A stretch of DNA of 35,498 nucleotides from positions 1 to 35,498 of the forward strand of contig JALOLD010000044.1 in assembly GCA_025456145.1 (NCBI GenBank). Direction: 5' to 3'. The position numbers and the translations under genes are program-made. Shown piece by piece: positions 14,732-22,418 of the stretch (its first letter is position 1; each line of letters starts with the position of its first letter). The DNA is from Thermoanaerobaculales bacterium. GTDB taxonomy: Bacteria; Acidobacteriota; Thermoanaerobaculia; Thermoanaerobaculales; Sulfomarinibacteraceae. The notes beneath the pieces were generated by a model. It was not told the origin of the DNA and ran no database searches. It saw only the letters and a list, made by a program, of their open reading frames with translations.

Positions 14732-15163
14732 ATGTACTGCCCCAACGACGAGTGCCCCGATCTCATCACCACCGGTCGGCGATCGGAGTATCGCGAGGAC
14801 GTGAAGGTGTGCCCGTTCTGCGGCACGCCGCTCGAGGCCGGCGCGCCCGACGATGCGCCTCGGGGCGAGGACGACGGGGCCGGGACGACCGGGGCCGACG
14901 ACATGGTCGAGGTACTGGCCACCGCCGACCTCACCGAGGTGGCGGTCGTCAGGTCGGTGCTCGACGCCGCCGGGATCCCCTACCGGGTGGCCGGCGAGGA
15001 GCCGTTCAGCCCCTTCCCGGGGATCGTCGCCGCCGGCTCGATGTTCAGCCCGCGGCTGCGCGGGGCGGTGTTCGTCGTGCCGCGCGAGCTCGCCGACGAG
15101 GCGCGGGCGCTGCTCGAGGAGATCGGCGACGGCGACGCGCCGGACGGCTGGGAGGAGGGCTGA
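14732..15163 (+). CDS. Zinc-ribbon protein with DUF2007-like domain
   Basis: The 143-residue protein has Cys3/Cys8 and Cys27/Cys30 ('YCPNDECPD', 'VCPFCGTPL') forming a zinc ribbon, followed by an acidic linker. A C-terminal domain from about residue 58 ('MVEVLATADLTEVAVVRSVL', 'DAAGIPYRVAGEE', 'VFVVPRELADEARALLEEI') has the pattern of the DUF2007 'putative signal transducing' family. AGGAGG lies upstream of ATG 14732. Its TGA shares one base with the next ATG. A regulatory or adaptor role is possible but unproven. Confidence 0.8.
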   Translation: MYCPNDECPDLITTGRRSEYREDVKVCPFCGTPLEAGAPDDAPRGEDDGAGTTGADDMVEVLATADLTEVAVVRSVLDAAGIPYRVAGEEPFSPFPGIVAAGSMFSPRLRGAVFVVPRELADEARALLEEIGDGDAPDGWEEG

Positions 15164-15630
15164 TGCGCCGGGCCGACCGTGAGATCACCGACCTCGCGAC
15201 GATCCAGGTGATCGTCCGGCGGTGCGAGATCTGCCGGCTCGGCCTCGCGGTCGGCGGCGAGCCGTATGTCGTCCCGGTCTCGTTCGGTTTCGACGGCGAG
15301 TCGGTCTTCTTCCACACCGCGACATCCGGCCGGAAGATCGACATGATGACCGCCAACCCGAGGGTCTGCGTCCAGTTCGAGCGAAACGTCGAGCTCGTCC
15401 GGGACCCCGACACCGCGTGCTCGTGGAGCTTCCACTACGAGAGCGTGATCGGCTTCGGCATGGTCCACGAGCTTCTCGACCCGGCCGCGAAGGCGCGCGG
15501 GCTCAACCAGATCATGCAGCACTACTCGGACCGCAGCTGGGACCTCGACGAGCGCTCGCTGGCGTCGACCCGGGTGTGGCGGGTCGATCTCGACGGCCTG
15601 ACCGGCAAGCGGTCCGGACCGAAGGAGTGA
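15163..15630 (+). CDS. NimA/PNPOx-like flavin-binding protein
   Basis: The 155-residue split-barrel protein resembles the nitroimidazole-resistance (NimA) branch of the pyridoxamine-phosphate-oxidase-like family. 'CRLGLAVGGEPYVVPVSFGF' near residue 25 is followed by 'VFFHTATSGRKIDMMTANPR' and 'VCVQFE', then 'YESVIGFGMVHEL'. Such proteins bind FMN or related cofactors and reduce small molecules. GGAGG precedes the ATG, which overlaps the preceding stop (TGATG). Its own stop overlaps the glycosylase GTG. Confidence 0.85.
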   Translation: MRRADREITDLATIQVIVRRCEICRLGLAVGGEPYVVPVSFGFDGESVFFHTATSGRKIDMMTANPRVCVQFERNVELVRDPDTACSWSFHYESVIGFGMVHELLDPAAKARGLNQIMQHYSDRSWDLDERSLASTRVWRVDLDGLTGKRSGPKE

Positions 15631-16268
15631 GGCCGCGTCCGCTCGACGCGCGCCGGTACCGGCGCGGCCTCGCCGAGCTCGCCGGCCGCGACGCCGACCT
15701 CGCCCGGGTGCTCGACGACCTCGGCCCGCCGCCGATGTGGGACCGCGAGCCCGGGTTCCAGACCCTGGTCCACATCATCCTCGAGCAGCAGGTCTCGCTC
15801 GCCTCGGCACGCGCCTGTCTCGACAAGATCCTCGCGCTGGTCGGCGAGCTGACGCCGGAGCGGCTGCTGACCCTCGACGACGCGGAGCTGCGAAGCTGCG
15901 GCTTCAGCCGTCAGAAGGCCGCCTACGCGCGCGGCCTCGCGTCGGCGATCGAGGGTGACGAGATCGACCTCGACTCCCTGGCCGGCCTTCCCGACGACGA
16001 GGTGCGGCGGCGGCTGATGACGCTCAGGGGGGTCGGCCGCTGGACCGCGGACATCTATCTGCTCATGGCCCTCGGCCGGCCCGATGTCTGGCCGGTCGGC
16101 GACCTCGCCCTGGTCTCGGCCGCGCAGCGGGTCAAGGGGCTCGAGGCGCCGCCCGACGGCGAGGCCTTCCGCCGGCTCGGCGATGCCTGGCGGCCGTGGC
16201 GGTCGGTCGCGGCCCGGCTGCTCTGGCACCGGTATCTGGCCGATCGCGAGGCGACCCGGTCGGGGTGA
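15627..16268 (+). CDS. DNA-3-methyladenine glycosylase II (AlkA-like HhH-GPD)
   Basis: The 213-residue HhH-GPD glycosylase starts at GTG 15627 (ribosome site GAAGGA, 4-bp overlap with the previous stop). Early motif 'FQTLVHIILEQQVSLASARA' is followed by the helix-hairpin-helix 'MTLRGVGRWTADIYLLMALG' and the catalytic Asp159 in 'WPVGDLAL'. It excises alkylated purines in base-excision repair. It lacks the extra N-terminal domain of E. coli AlkA, like many short bacterial homologues. It ends the run of co-directional small genes from 11399. Confidence 0.9.
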   Translation: MRPRPLDARRYRRGLAELAGRDADLARVLDDLGPPPMWDREPGFQTLVHIILEQQVSLASARACLDKILALVGELTPERLLTLDDAELRSCGFSRQKAAYARGLASAIEGDEIDLDSLAGLPDDEVRRRLMTLRGVGRWTADIYLLMALGRPDVWPVGDLALVSAAQRVKGLEAPPDGEAFRRLGDAWRPWRSVAARLLWHRYLADREATRSG

Positions 16269-16313
16269 CCGGCGCCTGCGGCGCCTGGGCTTGAGGGCGT
16301 GGCCGGACGCCCT

Positions 16314-16337
16314 CGCTCCCGCTCCCGCTCCCGCTCC
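16314..16337 (+). repeat. (CGCTCC)4 short tandem repeat
   Basis: Four exact 6-bp units lie 46 bp after the glycosylase stop, immediately before the first 74-bp repeat copy. Confidence 0.85.
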
Positions 16338-16346
16338 CGTTGCGTT

Positions 16347-16420
16347 GGCGCTCCGGGGAGGGGTGCGGGTTCTCAGGAGCACCGGCCTTCCGGGCCGACC
16401 GGCCTGGACGGCCGGGCGGC
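16347..16420 (+). repeat. 74-bp direct repeat, copy A
   Basis: This matches copy B (16654-16727) at 71 of 74 positions. It contains a perfect hairpin ccggcc/ggccgg around a 5-nt loop near its 3' end. It lies in the 500-bp gene-free spacer 16269-16766. Confidence 0.9.
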
Positions 16421-16545
16421 CCGGCGTCGCGCCGCCGGCACGGTCGCTCGTGGCGAACCGGGAGATCTGCGACCGTGCCGGCGACGCGAGCGGCGGCCTG
16501 CATCGTTGCTTCGGCGCCTGCTCAGGATCGCGCCTCCCGGGGGAG

Positions 16546-16613
16546 CCAGGCTGGACATTTTGCTCAAGGCGTGGCGGACGGGAGCGCGTTTCTGAGCACA
16601 ATGTCGAGCCTGG
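16546..16613. repeat. 21-bp inverted repeat resembling a paired REP (BIME-like) unit
   Basis: Arms 16546-16566 and 16593-16613 are inverted copies (19 of 21) around a 26-nt loop. The right arm with the next bases reads 'caatgtcgagcctggcacg', close to the RAYT element end 'caaatgtatgaacctggcacg'. It may be a target or product of the REP system in this genome. Confidence 0.6.
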
Positions 16614-16653
16614 CACGCCCGGTGAGCAGCGGTGCTCAGGAGGGCGTTCGGGT

Positions 16654-16727
16654 GGCGCTCCGGGGAGGGGTGCGGATTCTCAGGAGCACCGGCCTTCCGG
16701 ACCGTCCGGCCTGGACGGCCGGGCGGC
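16654..16727 (+). repeat. 74-bp direct repeat, copy B
   Basis: This is the second copy of the repeat at 16347-16420, 307 bp downstream. It ends 5 bp before the -10-like element of the aminotransferase gene, so it may contribute to that promoter. Confidence 0.9.
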
Positions 16728-16732
16728 GACGG

Positions 16733-16738
16733 TACAAT
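16733..16738 (+). promoter_or_regulatory. Candidate -10 (TACAAT) of the aminotransferase gene
   Basis: 'ggTACAATcg' lies 29 nt upstream of GTG 16767. A weak -35-like 'ctggac' (16711-16716) sits 16 bp upstream inside repeat copy B. Confidence 0.4.
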
Positions 16739-16766
16739 CGCCTCGCCCGTTTCGAGGAGGTCGCCG

Positions 16767-17993
16767 GTGACGTCTCCCTTCCGCTTCTCCGAGCTCGCGC
16801 GGTCGATGCAGCCATCGCCGATCCGCGAGCTCTTCCCGGTCATCCGCCAGCCCGGGATGATCTCGTTCGCGGGCGGGCTCCCCGACCCCGCGGCCTTCCC
16901 GGTCGCCGCCTTCGCCGAGTGCGCCGAGGTGCTCGAGCGCGACGGTCGCGAGGTGCTGCAGTACGGCGCGTCGGAGGGCTACCCCCCGCTCCTCGAGGCG
17001 CTGCTCGCGATGATGTCGGAGCGTCTCGGCTTCGAGGTCCCGCCCGAGCGGCTGCTCGTCACCTCGGGATCGCAGCAAGCGGTCAACCTCGCGGCGCGGG
17101 TCCTTCTCGACCCCGGCGACGTCGTGGTCGTCGAGGCGCCGACCTACCCGGGGACGATCCACTGCCTGCGCAACGCCGGAGCACGGTTCGCGACCGTTCC
17201 GTGCGACGCCAACGGGATGGTCGTCGAGGGCCTGCCCGAGGTCGTCCGCCGCGCCGAGCAGGCGACCGGGCGGCGGGCGAAGCTGATCTACACGGTGCCC
17301 GACTTCTCGAACCCCACCGGCGCGACGATGAGCCTCGAGCGGCGGCGGCGGCTCGTCGAGCTGGCCGGCGAGCTCGGCGTGCCGATCCTCGAGGACGACC
17401 CCTACGGCCGGCTCCGCTACGCCGGCGAGCCGCTCCCCACCCTCGCCCGCCTCTCGGGGGGTGCGCCCCACGTGATCTACGCCTCGTCCTTTTCCAAGGT
17501 GCTCGCCCCGGGGGTCCGGGTCGCCTGGACGGTGGCCTCGCCCGAGCTCGTCCGCGCCATGGTCCTGATGCGCCAAGGCGAGGACCTGTGCACCTCGACC
17601 GTGACCCAGGCGCTGGTCGCCGAGTACTGCCGCCGCGGTCACCTCGAGGGCCACATGGGGACGATCCTCTCGGTCTACGCCGTGAAGTGCCGCGCCATGC
17701 AGCGCTCGCTCGAGCGCCACCTCCCGGCCGGGGCGGCGACCTGGACCGAGCCCTCGGGGGGCTTCTTCTTCTGGCTCGAGCTCGCCCGCGGCTCGTCGCG
17801 CGAGGTCTTCGACCGGGCCGCGGCCCGGGGCGTCGCCTTCGTCCCCGGCGGGGCCTTCTACCCCGGACCCGACGAGCAGGTCGGCGAGGTCCTGGGCGGC
17901 GACCGCCACGCACGGCTGTGCTTCACCTTCGCCGACGAGGCCGCGATCGACGAGGGATGCCGGCGCCTCGGGTTGGTCCTCGAAGGACCCTGA
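16767..17993 (+). CDS. PLP-dependent class I/II aminotransferase (LysN/2-aminoadipate-like)
   Basis: The 408-residue fold-type I aminotransferase starts at GTG 16767 behind GAGGAGG. The frame is open further upstream only through repeat DNA. Typical motifs are 'ISFAGGLPDPAAFP' near residue 32, 'QYGASEGYPPLLEAL', 'VTSGSQQAVNLAARVLLDPG', 'PDFSNPTGATMS', and the Schiff-base Lys244 in 'ASSFSKVLAPGVRVAW'. The sequence style fits the 2-aminoadipate/aromatic/branched-chain group related to MocR domains, here without a DNA-binding domain. It uses 2-oxoglutarate as the usual amino acceptor. The exact substrate is not determinable. Confidence 0.9.
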   Translation: MTSPFRFSELARSMQPSPIRELFPVIRQPGMISFAGGLPDPAAFPVAAFAECAEVLERDGREVLQYGASEGYPPLLEALLAMMSERLGFEVPPERLLVTSGSQQAVNLAARVLLDPGDVVVVEAPTYPGTIHCLRNAGARFATVPCDANGMVVEGLPEVVRRAEQATGRRAKLIYTVPDFSNPTGATMSLERRRRLVELAGELGVPILEDDPYGRLRYAGEPLPTLARLSGGAPHVIYASSFSKVLAPGVRVAWTVASPELVRAMVLMRQGEDLCTSTVTQALVAEYCRRGHLEGHMGTILSVYAVKCRAMQRSLERHLPAGAATWTEPSGGFFFWLELARGSSREVFDRAAARGVAFVPGGAFYPGPDEQVGEVLGGDRHARLCFTFADEAAIDEGCRRLGLVLEGP

Positions 17994-18000
17994 GCACCCG

Positions 18001-18018
18001 GCTCAGGCCCGCCTGAGC
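18001..18018. terminator. Hairpin between convergent genes
   Basis: A perfect 7-bp stem gctcagg/cctgagc with a 4-nt loop lies at the junction of the aminotransferase (ending 17993) and the minus-strand gene ending at 18003. There is no T-run. It is a possible bidirectional terminator. Confidence 0.35.
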
Positions 18019-19313
18019 TTGCCCTTGAGCAGGTAGACCTGGAAGGCGATGCCGGCCTTGGCGGCGAGCCGCCTGAGCTCGCCGAGGGGCAGCCCGGCGA
18101 CCCCCGCATCCTGGTTGTCACCGTAGAGGAAGCACACGGTCTTGTCTTTGACCCGGACCGGGAGGATGAGGCAGTCGCGGGGCGCCGGTCCGCCGAGGGC
18201 CATCGTGAGGTCGGCGTTGTGCGGCATCGCGGGGAGCGGCCCGAGCCAGAACTCGACCCCGCGGAGCAGGCCCGAGAAGACCGACGGCTCGTCGGCCGGG
18301 ATCGAGATCGCGCGCACCGCCGCCGGGTCGACGCCGGCCCCTTCGCCGCGCCAGCCGACGATCGCGCCGCGGCTCTGGACGAGCATCATCCGGCGGCGCA
18401 GTAGCGGGGCGCAGAAGCCGAGCATCGCGTCGGCGATGTCGTCCCGCATTTCGACGTTCTGCATGGCGTGGGCGGCGGCCTGGAGGAGGCCCTCGATGGT
18501 CAGCTCGGCCGTCTCGGGAGGCGGGAGGAACGGTTCGGGCGGCGGCTCGACCCGCGGCGCGGCGGGCGAGGGCGGTGGCGGCGGCGACGGCGCCGGCGCC
18601 TCTCGGGCGAGCGTCACCTCGCCGGCGAGGCTGGGCTCGGCGGCAGCTGCCTCCTCGCGCAGCGAGGGGAAGAGGTCGAGCTCGTCGGCGCTCAGCTCGA
18701 GGGCCCGGTCGGCGGGAGGCGCGGGCGCCCGGCGGATCGGCTCGGCCGGTGCCTCGGGCAGCACCTGCGAGATCTCGACGGGGGCGTCCTCCTCGGCGGT
18801 GCGAACCGGCGTCGCCGGCGCGGACCGCTCGCGGAGGCCGGACAACCGGCGGATCAGGCCGGCGTAGCGCGCCGTGATCGGCGCCTGGTAGTGGCGGTGG
18901 AGGGCCTCGACGAAGCGGATCTCGAGGGTGACGAAGCTCGCGACCATGCACCCGGTGAGCTGGGCGATCTCGTCGACGACGAGGAGGTCGCCCGGGTCGA
19001 GGGTCGCCACCGAAAGGGTCTTGCCCTCGAGCTTGAAGGGCACGACCCCGAGCCGGCTCGCGATCCGCGGCGTCACCATCCGGAGCGCGGCCGGGCTCGC
19101 ATACTCGAGCCCGGCGCCGGTGACGGTTCGCGTCCGGTGGTACTTGCCGAGCGCCTCGAGCACCGCGCTCTCGGTCATCAGCTTGAGATCGACGATCTCG
19201 GTGTCGAGCCGGCCGAGGCGGCCGCGCTGGGCGTCGCGCGCCCGCCGCAGGTCGTCCTTGCTCAGCAGGCGTTGCTCGAGGAGCCACGTGGCGAAGCCGG
19301 TGTCGTCGCTCAC
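18003..19313 (-). CDS. MshEN (GspE N-terminal) domain protein without ATPase domain
   Basis: The 436-residue protein has an N-terminal part with two MshEN-like units ('LLEQRLLSKDDLRRARDAQR', 'VVPFKLEGKTLSVATLDPGD', 'EIAQLTGCMVASFVTLEIRF') of the kind that in MshE bind cyclic-di-GMP. A proline- and alanine-rich acidic linker (about 165-290) follows. The C-terminal domain (about 290-436) has 'RRRMMLVQSRGAIVGWRGEG' and 'VCFLYGDNQDAG', suggesting a GAF-like fold. No Walker motifs are present, so it is not a secretion ATPase. It is probably a regulator of surface motility or secretion responding to a ligand. It is divergent from the reductase at 19514. Confidence 0.75.
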   Translation of the reverse strand: MSDDTGFATWLLEQRLLSKDDLRRARDAQRGRLGRLDTEIVDLKLMTESAVLEALGKYHRTRTVTGAGLEYASPAALRMVTPRIASRLGVVPFKLEGKTLSVATLDPGDLLVVDEIAQLTGCMVASFVTLEIRFVEALHRHYQAPITARYAGLIRRLSGLRERSAPATPVRTAEEDAPVEISQVLPEAPAEPIRRAPAPPADRALELSADELDLFPSLREEAAAAEPSLAGEVTLAREAPAPSPPPPPSPAAPRVEPPPEPFLPPPETAELTIEGLLQAAAHAMQNVEMRDDIADAMLGFCAPLLRRRMMLVQSRGAIVGWRGEGAGVDPAAVRAISIPADEPSVFSGLLRGVEFWLGPLPAMPHNADLTMALGGPAPRDCLILPVRVKDKTVCFLYGDNQDAGVAGLPLGELRRLAAKAGIAFQVYLLKGKLRRA

Positions 19314-19513
19314 CTTGCGGTCAGCATAACAAACGGTCGCGGACCCCGCCGGTGCGCCCTCTCACACCGGCGCGTCGGACCCGGGCGACGACGCGGACCG
19401 AGCTCGCCGGGGCGCCTCATGAAATAGGCGTGCGCGAGCCTCGTTTCCCATGACAGCGGGTTTCCGGCGCGCCGCGCGCCGACCCGGGCGACTCCGTCCG
19501 AGCGAGGTGAGGG

Positions 19514-20533
19514 ATGACCGATCGGGTGTTGGTGACCGGCGCCAGCGGCTTCATCGCCAAGCACGTCATCGCCGAGCTGCTGAGCTCCGGCTTCGAGGTC
19601 CGGGGCAGCCTGCGGACGATGGATCGCGCCGACGAGGTCCGGGCCGCCGCCGCGAAGGCCGGCGCCGATCCGGCCGGTCTGAGCTTCGTCGAAGCCGACC
19701 TCGGCGACGACCGGGGCTGGGCCGAGGCGGCGGCGGGCTGCCGCTTCGTCCAGCACCTGGCGTCGCCCTTCCCGATGGAGCAGCCGCGGGACCGCGAGGC
19801 CCTGGTCCCGGTGACCCGGGAGGGGGCCCTGCGCGTGCTGAAGGCCGCCCTCGACGCCGGCGCCGAGCGCGTCGTGCTGACCTCGTCCATGGTCGCGATG
19901 ATGTACCGGGGGGGCCAGCCCGCCGAGCTGCGGGTCGGCGAGGGCAGCTGGAGCGACCCGGAGTGGCCGCCGGCGACCGCCTATATCGTGTCCAAGACAA
20001 GGGCCGAGCGGGCGGCCTGGGACCTGGCGGCCGAGCGGGGGGCGACGGATCGGCTGGTGACCGTGAACCCGGGGGTCGTCCTCGGCCCGGTGCTCGACAC
20101 CGCCGGAGGCACCTCGGTGGGGGTCGTCAGGCTGCTCCTCGAAGGCGCCTACCCGGCCGTGCCCCCGGTAGCCTGGCCGGTGGTGGACGTCCGCGACGTG
20201 GCCGCGCTCCACGTCGCGGCCATGACCGCCGAGGTCGGCGGTCGTCGCCTGATCGCCGCCGGCGGCACCATGAGCATGGCCGAGATCGGGCGCGAGCTGC
20301 GGGACGCCTTCCCCGAGAGGGCGCGGAAAGTCCCGGTGCGGACGCTGCCGGCGCCGGTGGTGAGGCTGCTCGCCTTCTTCGACCGATCCCTCAGGTCCGT
20401 CACCCCGAACCTCGGCTTCCGACCCGTCGCCGACACCGCCTACGTCGCCGAGCGAACCGGCGTGACCTTCCGGCCGCCGACCGAGGCGGTGCGCGCCACC
20501 GCTCGGTCGCTCATCGAGCTCGGGCTGGCCTGA
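19514..20533 (+). CDS. NAD(P)-dependent epimerase/dehydratase family reductase
   Basis: The 339-residue extended short-chain dehydrogenase has the nucleotide-binding 'VLVTGASGFIAKHVI' at residues 5-19, a Ser at 'LTSSM' (about 124), and the catalytic Tyr157/Lys161 pair in 'YIVSK'. The sequence resembles dihydroflavonol-4-reductase-like aldehyde or ketone reductases, which reduce carbonyls with NADPH. Start ATG 19514 follows GAGGTGAGGG. The gene is alone, with a possible hairpin terminator after it. Confidence 0.85.
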   Translation: MTDRVLVTGASGFIAKHVIAELLSSGFEVRGSLRTMDRADEVRAAAAKAGADPAGLSFVEADLGDDRGWAEAAAGCRFVQHLASPFPMEQPRDREALVPVTREGALRVLKAALDAGAERVVLTSSMVAMMYRGGQPAELRVGEGSWSDPEWPPATAYIVSKTRAERAAWDLAAERGATDRLVTVNPGVVLGPVLDTAGGTSVGVVRLLLEGAYPAVPPVAWPVVDVRDVAALHVAAMTAEVGGRRLIAAGGTMSMAEIGRELRDAFPERARKVPVRTLPAPVVRLLAFFDRSLRSVTPNLGFRPVADTAYVAERTGVTFRPPTEAVRATARSLIELGLA

Positions 20534-20542
20534 GCCGGCCGG

Positions 20543-20560
20543 CCGCCCGCCGGTGGGCGG
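20543..20560. terminator. Hairpin between convergent genes
   Basis: Stem ccgccc/gggcgg with a 6-nt loop lies 10 bp after the reductase stop and about 80 bp before the minus-strand glycosyltransferase stop. There is no T-run. Terminator function is only possible. Confidence 0.3.
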
Positions 20561-20642
20561 AGCGGCCCGGGCTGCCCTCGGGCGGGCCCGACGGCGCCGG
20601 CGACCACCCGGACGACGCTGCCGCCGCTCCGGTCGCCCCGGA

Positions 20643-22283
20643 TCAGCGATCTCCCTGCCCGTCGACGGCGCCGAGCAGCACGAAGGACTTGCCACCCACC
20701 CGGTGCTCGCTGATCGTCCGCAGACGATCTCCGAGGGCCGGCTCGAGGGCCTTCCACCTCTCCAGGAGGACCAGCGCGAGGAGGTCGGCGCCGTCCCGCT
20801 CCAGCGCCTCGGCGAGATCCGGGTCGTCACCGGGCACCGCCGGCACCCTGCCGTCCCCGTAGAAGCGGAAGCCCTCGGGTCGAACGCCGATGCACGGGAT
20901 CTCGGTCGGGCGTTCCGGCCGCGCCGCGATCGCCTCGGCGACCCTTCGGGTCGACTTGAGGGGGTTCACCACGGGGGCGATCACGAGCGCGGCCAAGACG
21001 CCGAACGCCAGCCAGGACGCCAGGAGCCCGTCCGCCCAGGCGCCGAGGCCCCGGCGCCGGAGGCGGACGAGGGTCCAGACCGCGCCGGCCGCGATGACCG
21101 CTCCGACCAGCGGCCCCCGCCACCCCAGGCCGGGCAGGAGATCGACCGCGAGAGGCGCGAGCGCCAGCCCCGAGCCGACCGCGAGCAGGGCGACCGGGCC
21201 AGGGAGGGTCACCCAGGGCGAGGCGCCTCCGGCGCGGATGCGGCGGTCGAGGAAGACGGCCCCGAGCAGGGCCGCGGCCGGGTACGCGAGGAGCAGGTAG
21301 AGGTCGCGCTTGGGCGGGATGACCGAGAAGAAGATCACCAGCGCCGCGAACCAGAGCGCGGCGCGGGCGAGCTCGGGGTCGCGGCTCGGACGGCTGCGTC
21401 CGGGGACCGCACGCAGGCCGGCGACCAGGCCGCCGAGCACCGCCCCCGTCCACGGCAGCAGGAGCATGGGCAGCCGCAGGAGGTGCTTCCACGGCGGGCC
21501 CGGGTGGCGGTCGGCGTGGGTGATCCGGCCGACGTGCTGGCCGAAGAAGAGCTCGCCGGCCAGGCCGGGCTCGACGGACGAGGCGAGCACCGCCCAGCCC
21601 AGCATCGGCAGGACCGCGAGCAGGGCGCACCCCGTCCAGGTCAGCCATCCGACGCCCGGCCGCTCGCGCCGGGGGGCCAGCCACCCCCAGGCGGCCCCGA
21701 CGAGGCCGACGTTGACCAGGGCCACCGGGCCCTTGGCCAGGCCGGCGATGCCGATCGCCAGACCGGCCGCGAGGACCAGCGGCACCCGGCGGCCCCGGGT
21801 CGGAGCGGGCCGGTCGAGGAGCTCGATCGCGAGCAGGCAGAGAAACGTCAGCAGCGGGTCGATCTGGAGTCGACCCCCGATCTCGGTGATCATGAAGGTC
21901 GAGAGGAAGACGGCGGCGGCGAGGCGGCCTACCGCCGGACGCCACCACCGGCCGCCGATCCGGACGATCAGCAGGGCCGTGCCCAGGGTCGCCGCGAGGG
22001 ACGGCAGCCGCATCCAGAACTCCGACCAGCCCGACAGCCGGCCGAAGAGGCCCGAGAGCCAGAACAGCAGGGGCGGCTTGTCGGGGTAGACTTCGCCGCA
22101 CAGGTGCATCACCAGGAAGCTCGAGCCGTCCCAGATCTCGCGCGCGACCTCGGCGTACCGGGGCTCGTCGGGCGCCCACAGCTCGCGAACCCACGCCGAC
22201 GCGACCATGGGCAGCATCAGGAGCCACCACAGACGGGCGAGTCGCGGCTCGGGGCCGGGAGGCGGGTCGGTTTCGTCGATCAC
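20643..22283 (-). CDS. Glycosyltransferase family 39 (ArnT/PMT-like) membrane protein
   Basis: The 546-residue protein has about 11-12 hydrophobic segments. After the first membrane segment comes the family motif with acidic pair Asp39/Glu40 in 'WAPDEPRYAEVAREIW', then 'PDKPPLLFWLSGL' and 'RLPSLAATLGTALL'. The C-terminal soluble part holds 'VAEAIAARP'. Such enzymes transfer a sugar from a polyprenyl-phosphate carrier to lipid A or protein outside the membrane. The frame is open far upstream. I chose GTG 22283 because protein-like sequence begins there, with a TTG at 22301 as an alternative. It is divergent from the GT2/LAB_N pair that could supply its lipid-linked donor. Confidence 0.85.
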   Translation of the reverse strand: MIDETDPPPGPEPRLARLWWLLMLPMVASAWVRELWAPDEPRYAEVAREIWDGSSFLVMHLCGEVYPDKPPLLFWLSGLFGRLSGWSEFWMRLPSLAATLGTALLIVRIGGRWWRPAVGRLAAAVFLSTFMITEIGGRLQIDPLLTFLCLLAIELLDRPAPTRGRRVPLVLAAGLAIGIAGLAKGPVALVNVGLVGAAWGWLAPRRERPGVGWLTWTGCALLAVLPMLGWAVLASSVEPGLAGELFFGQHVGRITHADRHPGPPWKHLLRLPMLLLPWTGAVLGGLVAGLRAVPGRSRPSRDPELARAALWFAALVIFFSVIPPKRDLYLLLAYPAAALLGAVFLDRRIRAGGASPWVTLPGPVALLAVGSGLALAPLAVDLLPGLGWRGPLVGAVIAAGAVWTLVRLRRRGLGAWADGLLASWLAFGVLAALVIAPVVNPLKSTRRVAEAIAARPERPTEIPCIGVRPEGFRFYGDGRVPAVPGDDPDLAEALERDGADLLALVLLERWKALEPALGDRLRTISEHRVGGKSFVLLGAVDGQGDR

Positions 22284-22404
22284 GGCGCGGAATGATATCA
22301 AGACCCGCCCTCCGCCGGGGCTCCGCCGAGCGATCGCTCGCGCGGCCGGCGGAGGGCGGTCGTCTCCGGGGAGCTCTCGCCGGGCGCCGGGGGCGGGCGT
22401 TTTT

Positions 22405-22410
22405 GATACT
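22405..22410 (+). promoter_or_regulatory. Candidate -10 very close to the glycosyltransferase start
   Basis: 'tttttGATACTc' ends 8 nt before GTG 22419, with no ribosome site in between. Transcription from it would give a leaderless mRNA. Confidence 0.35.
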
Positions 22411-22418
22411 CTTCCCGC

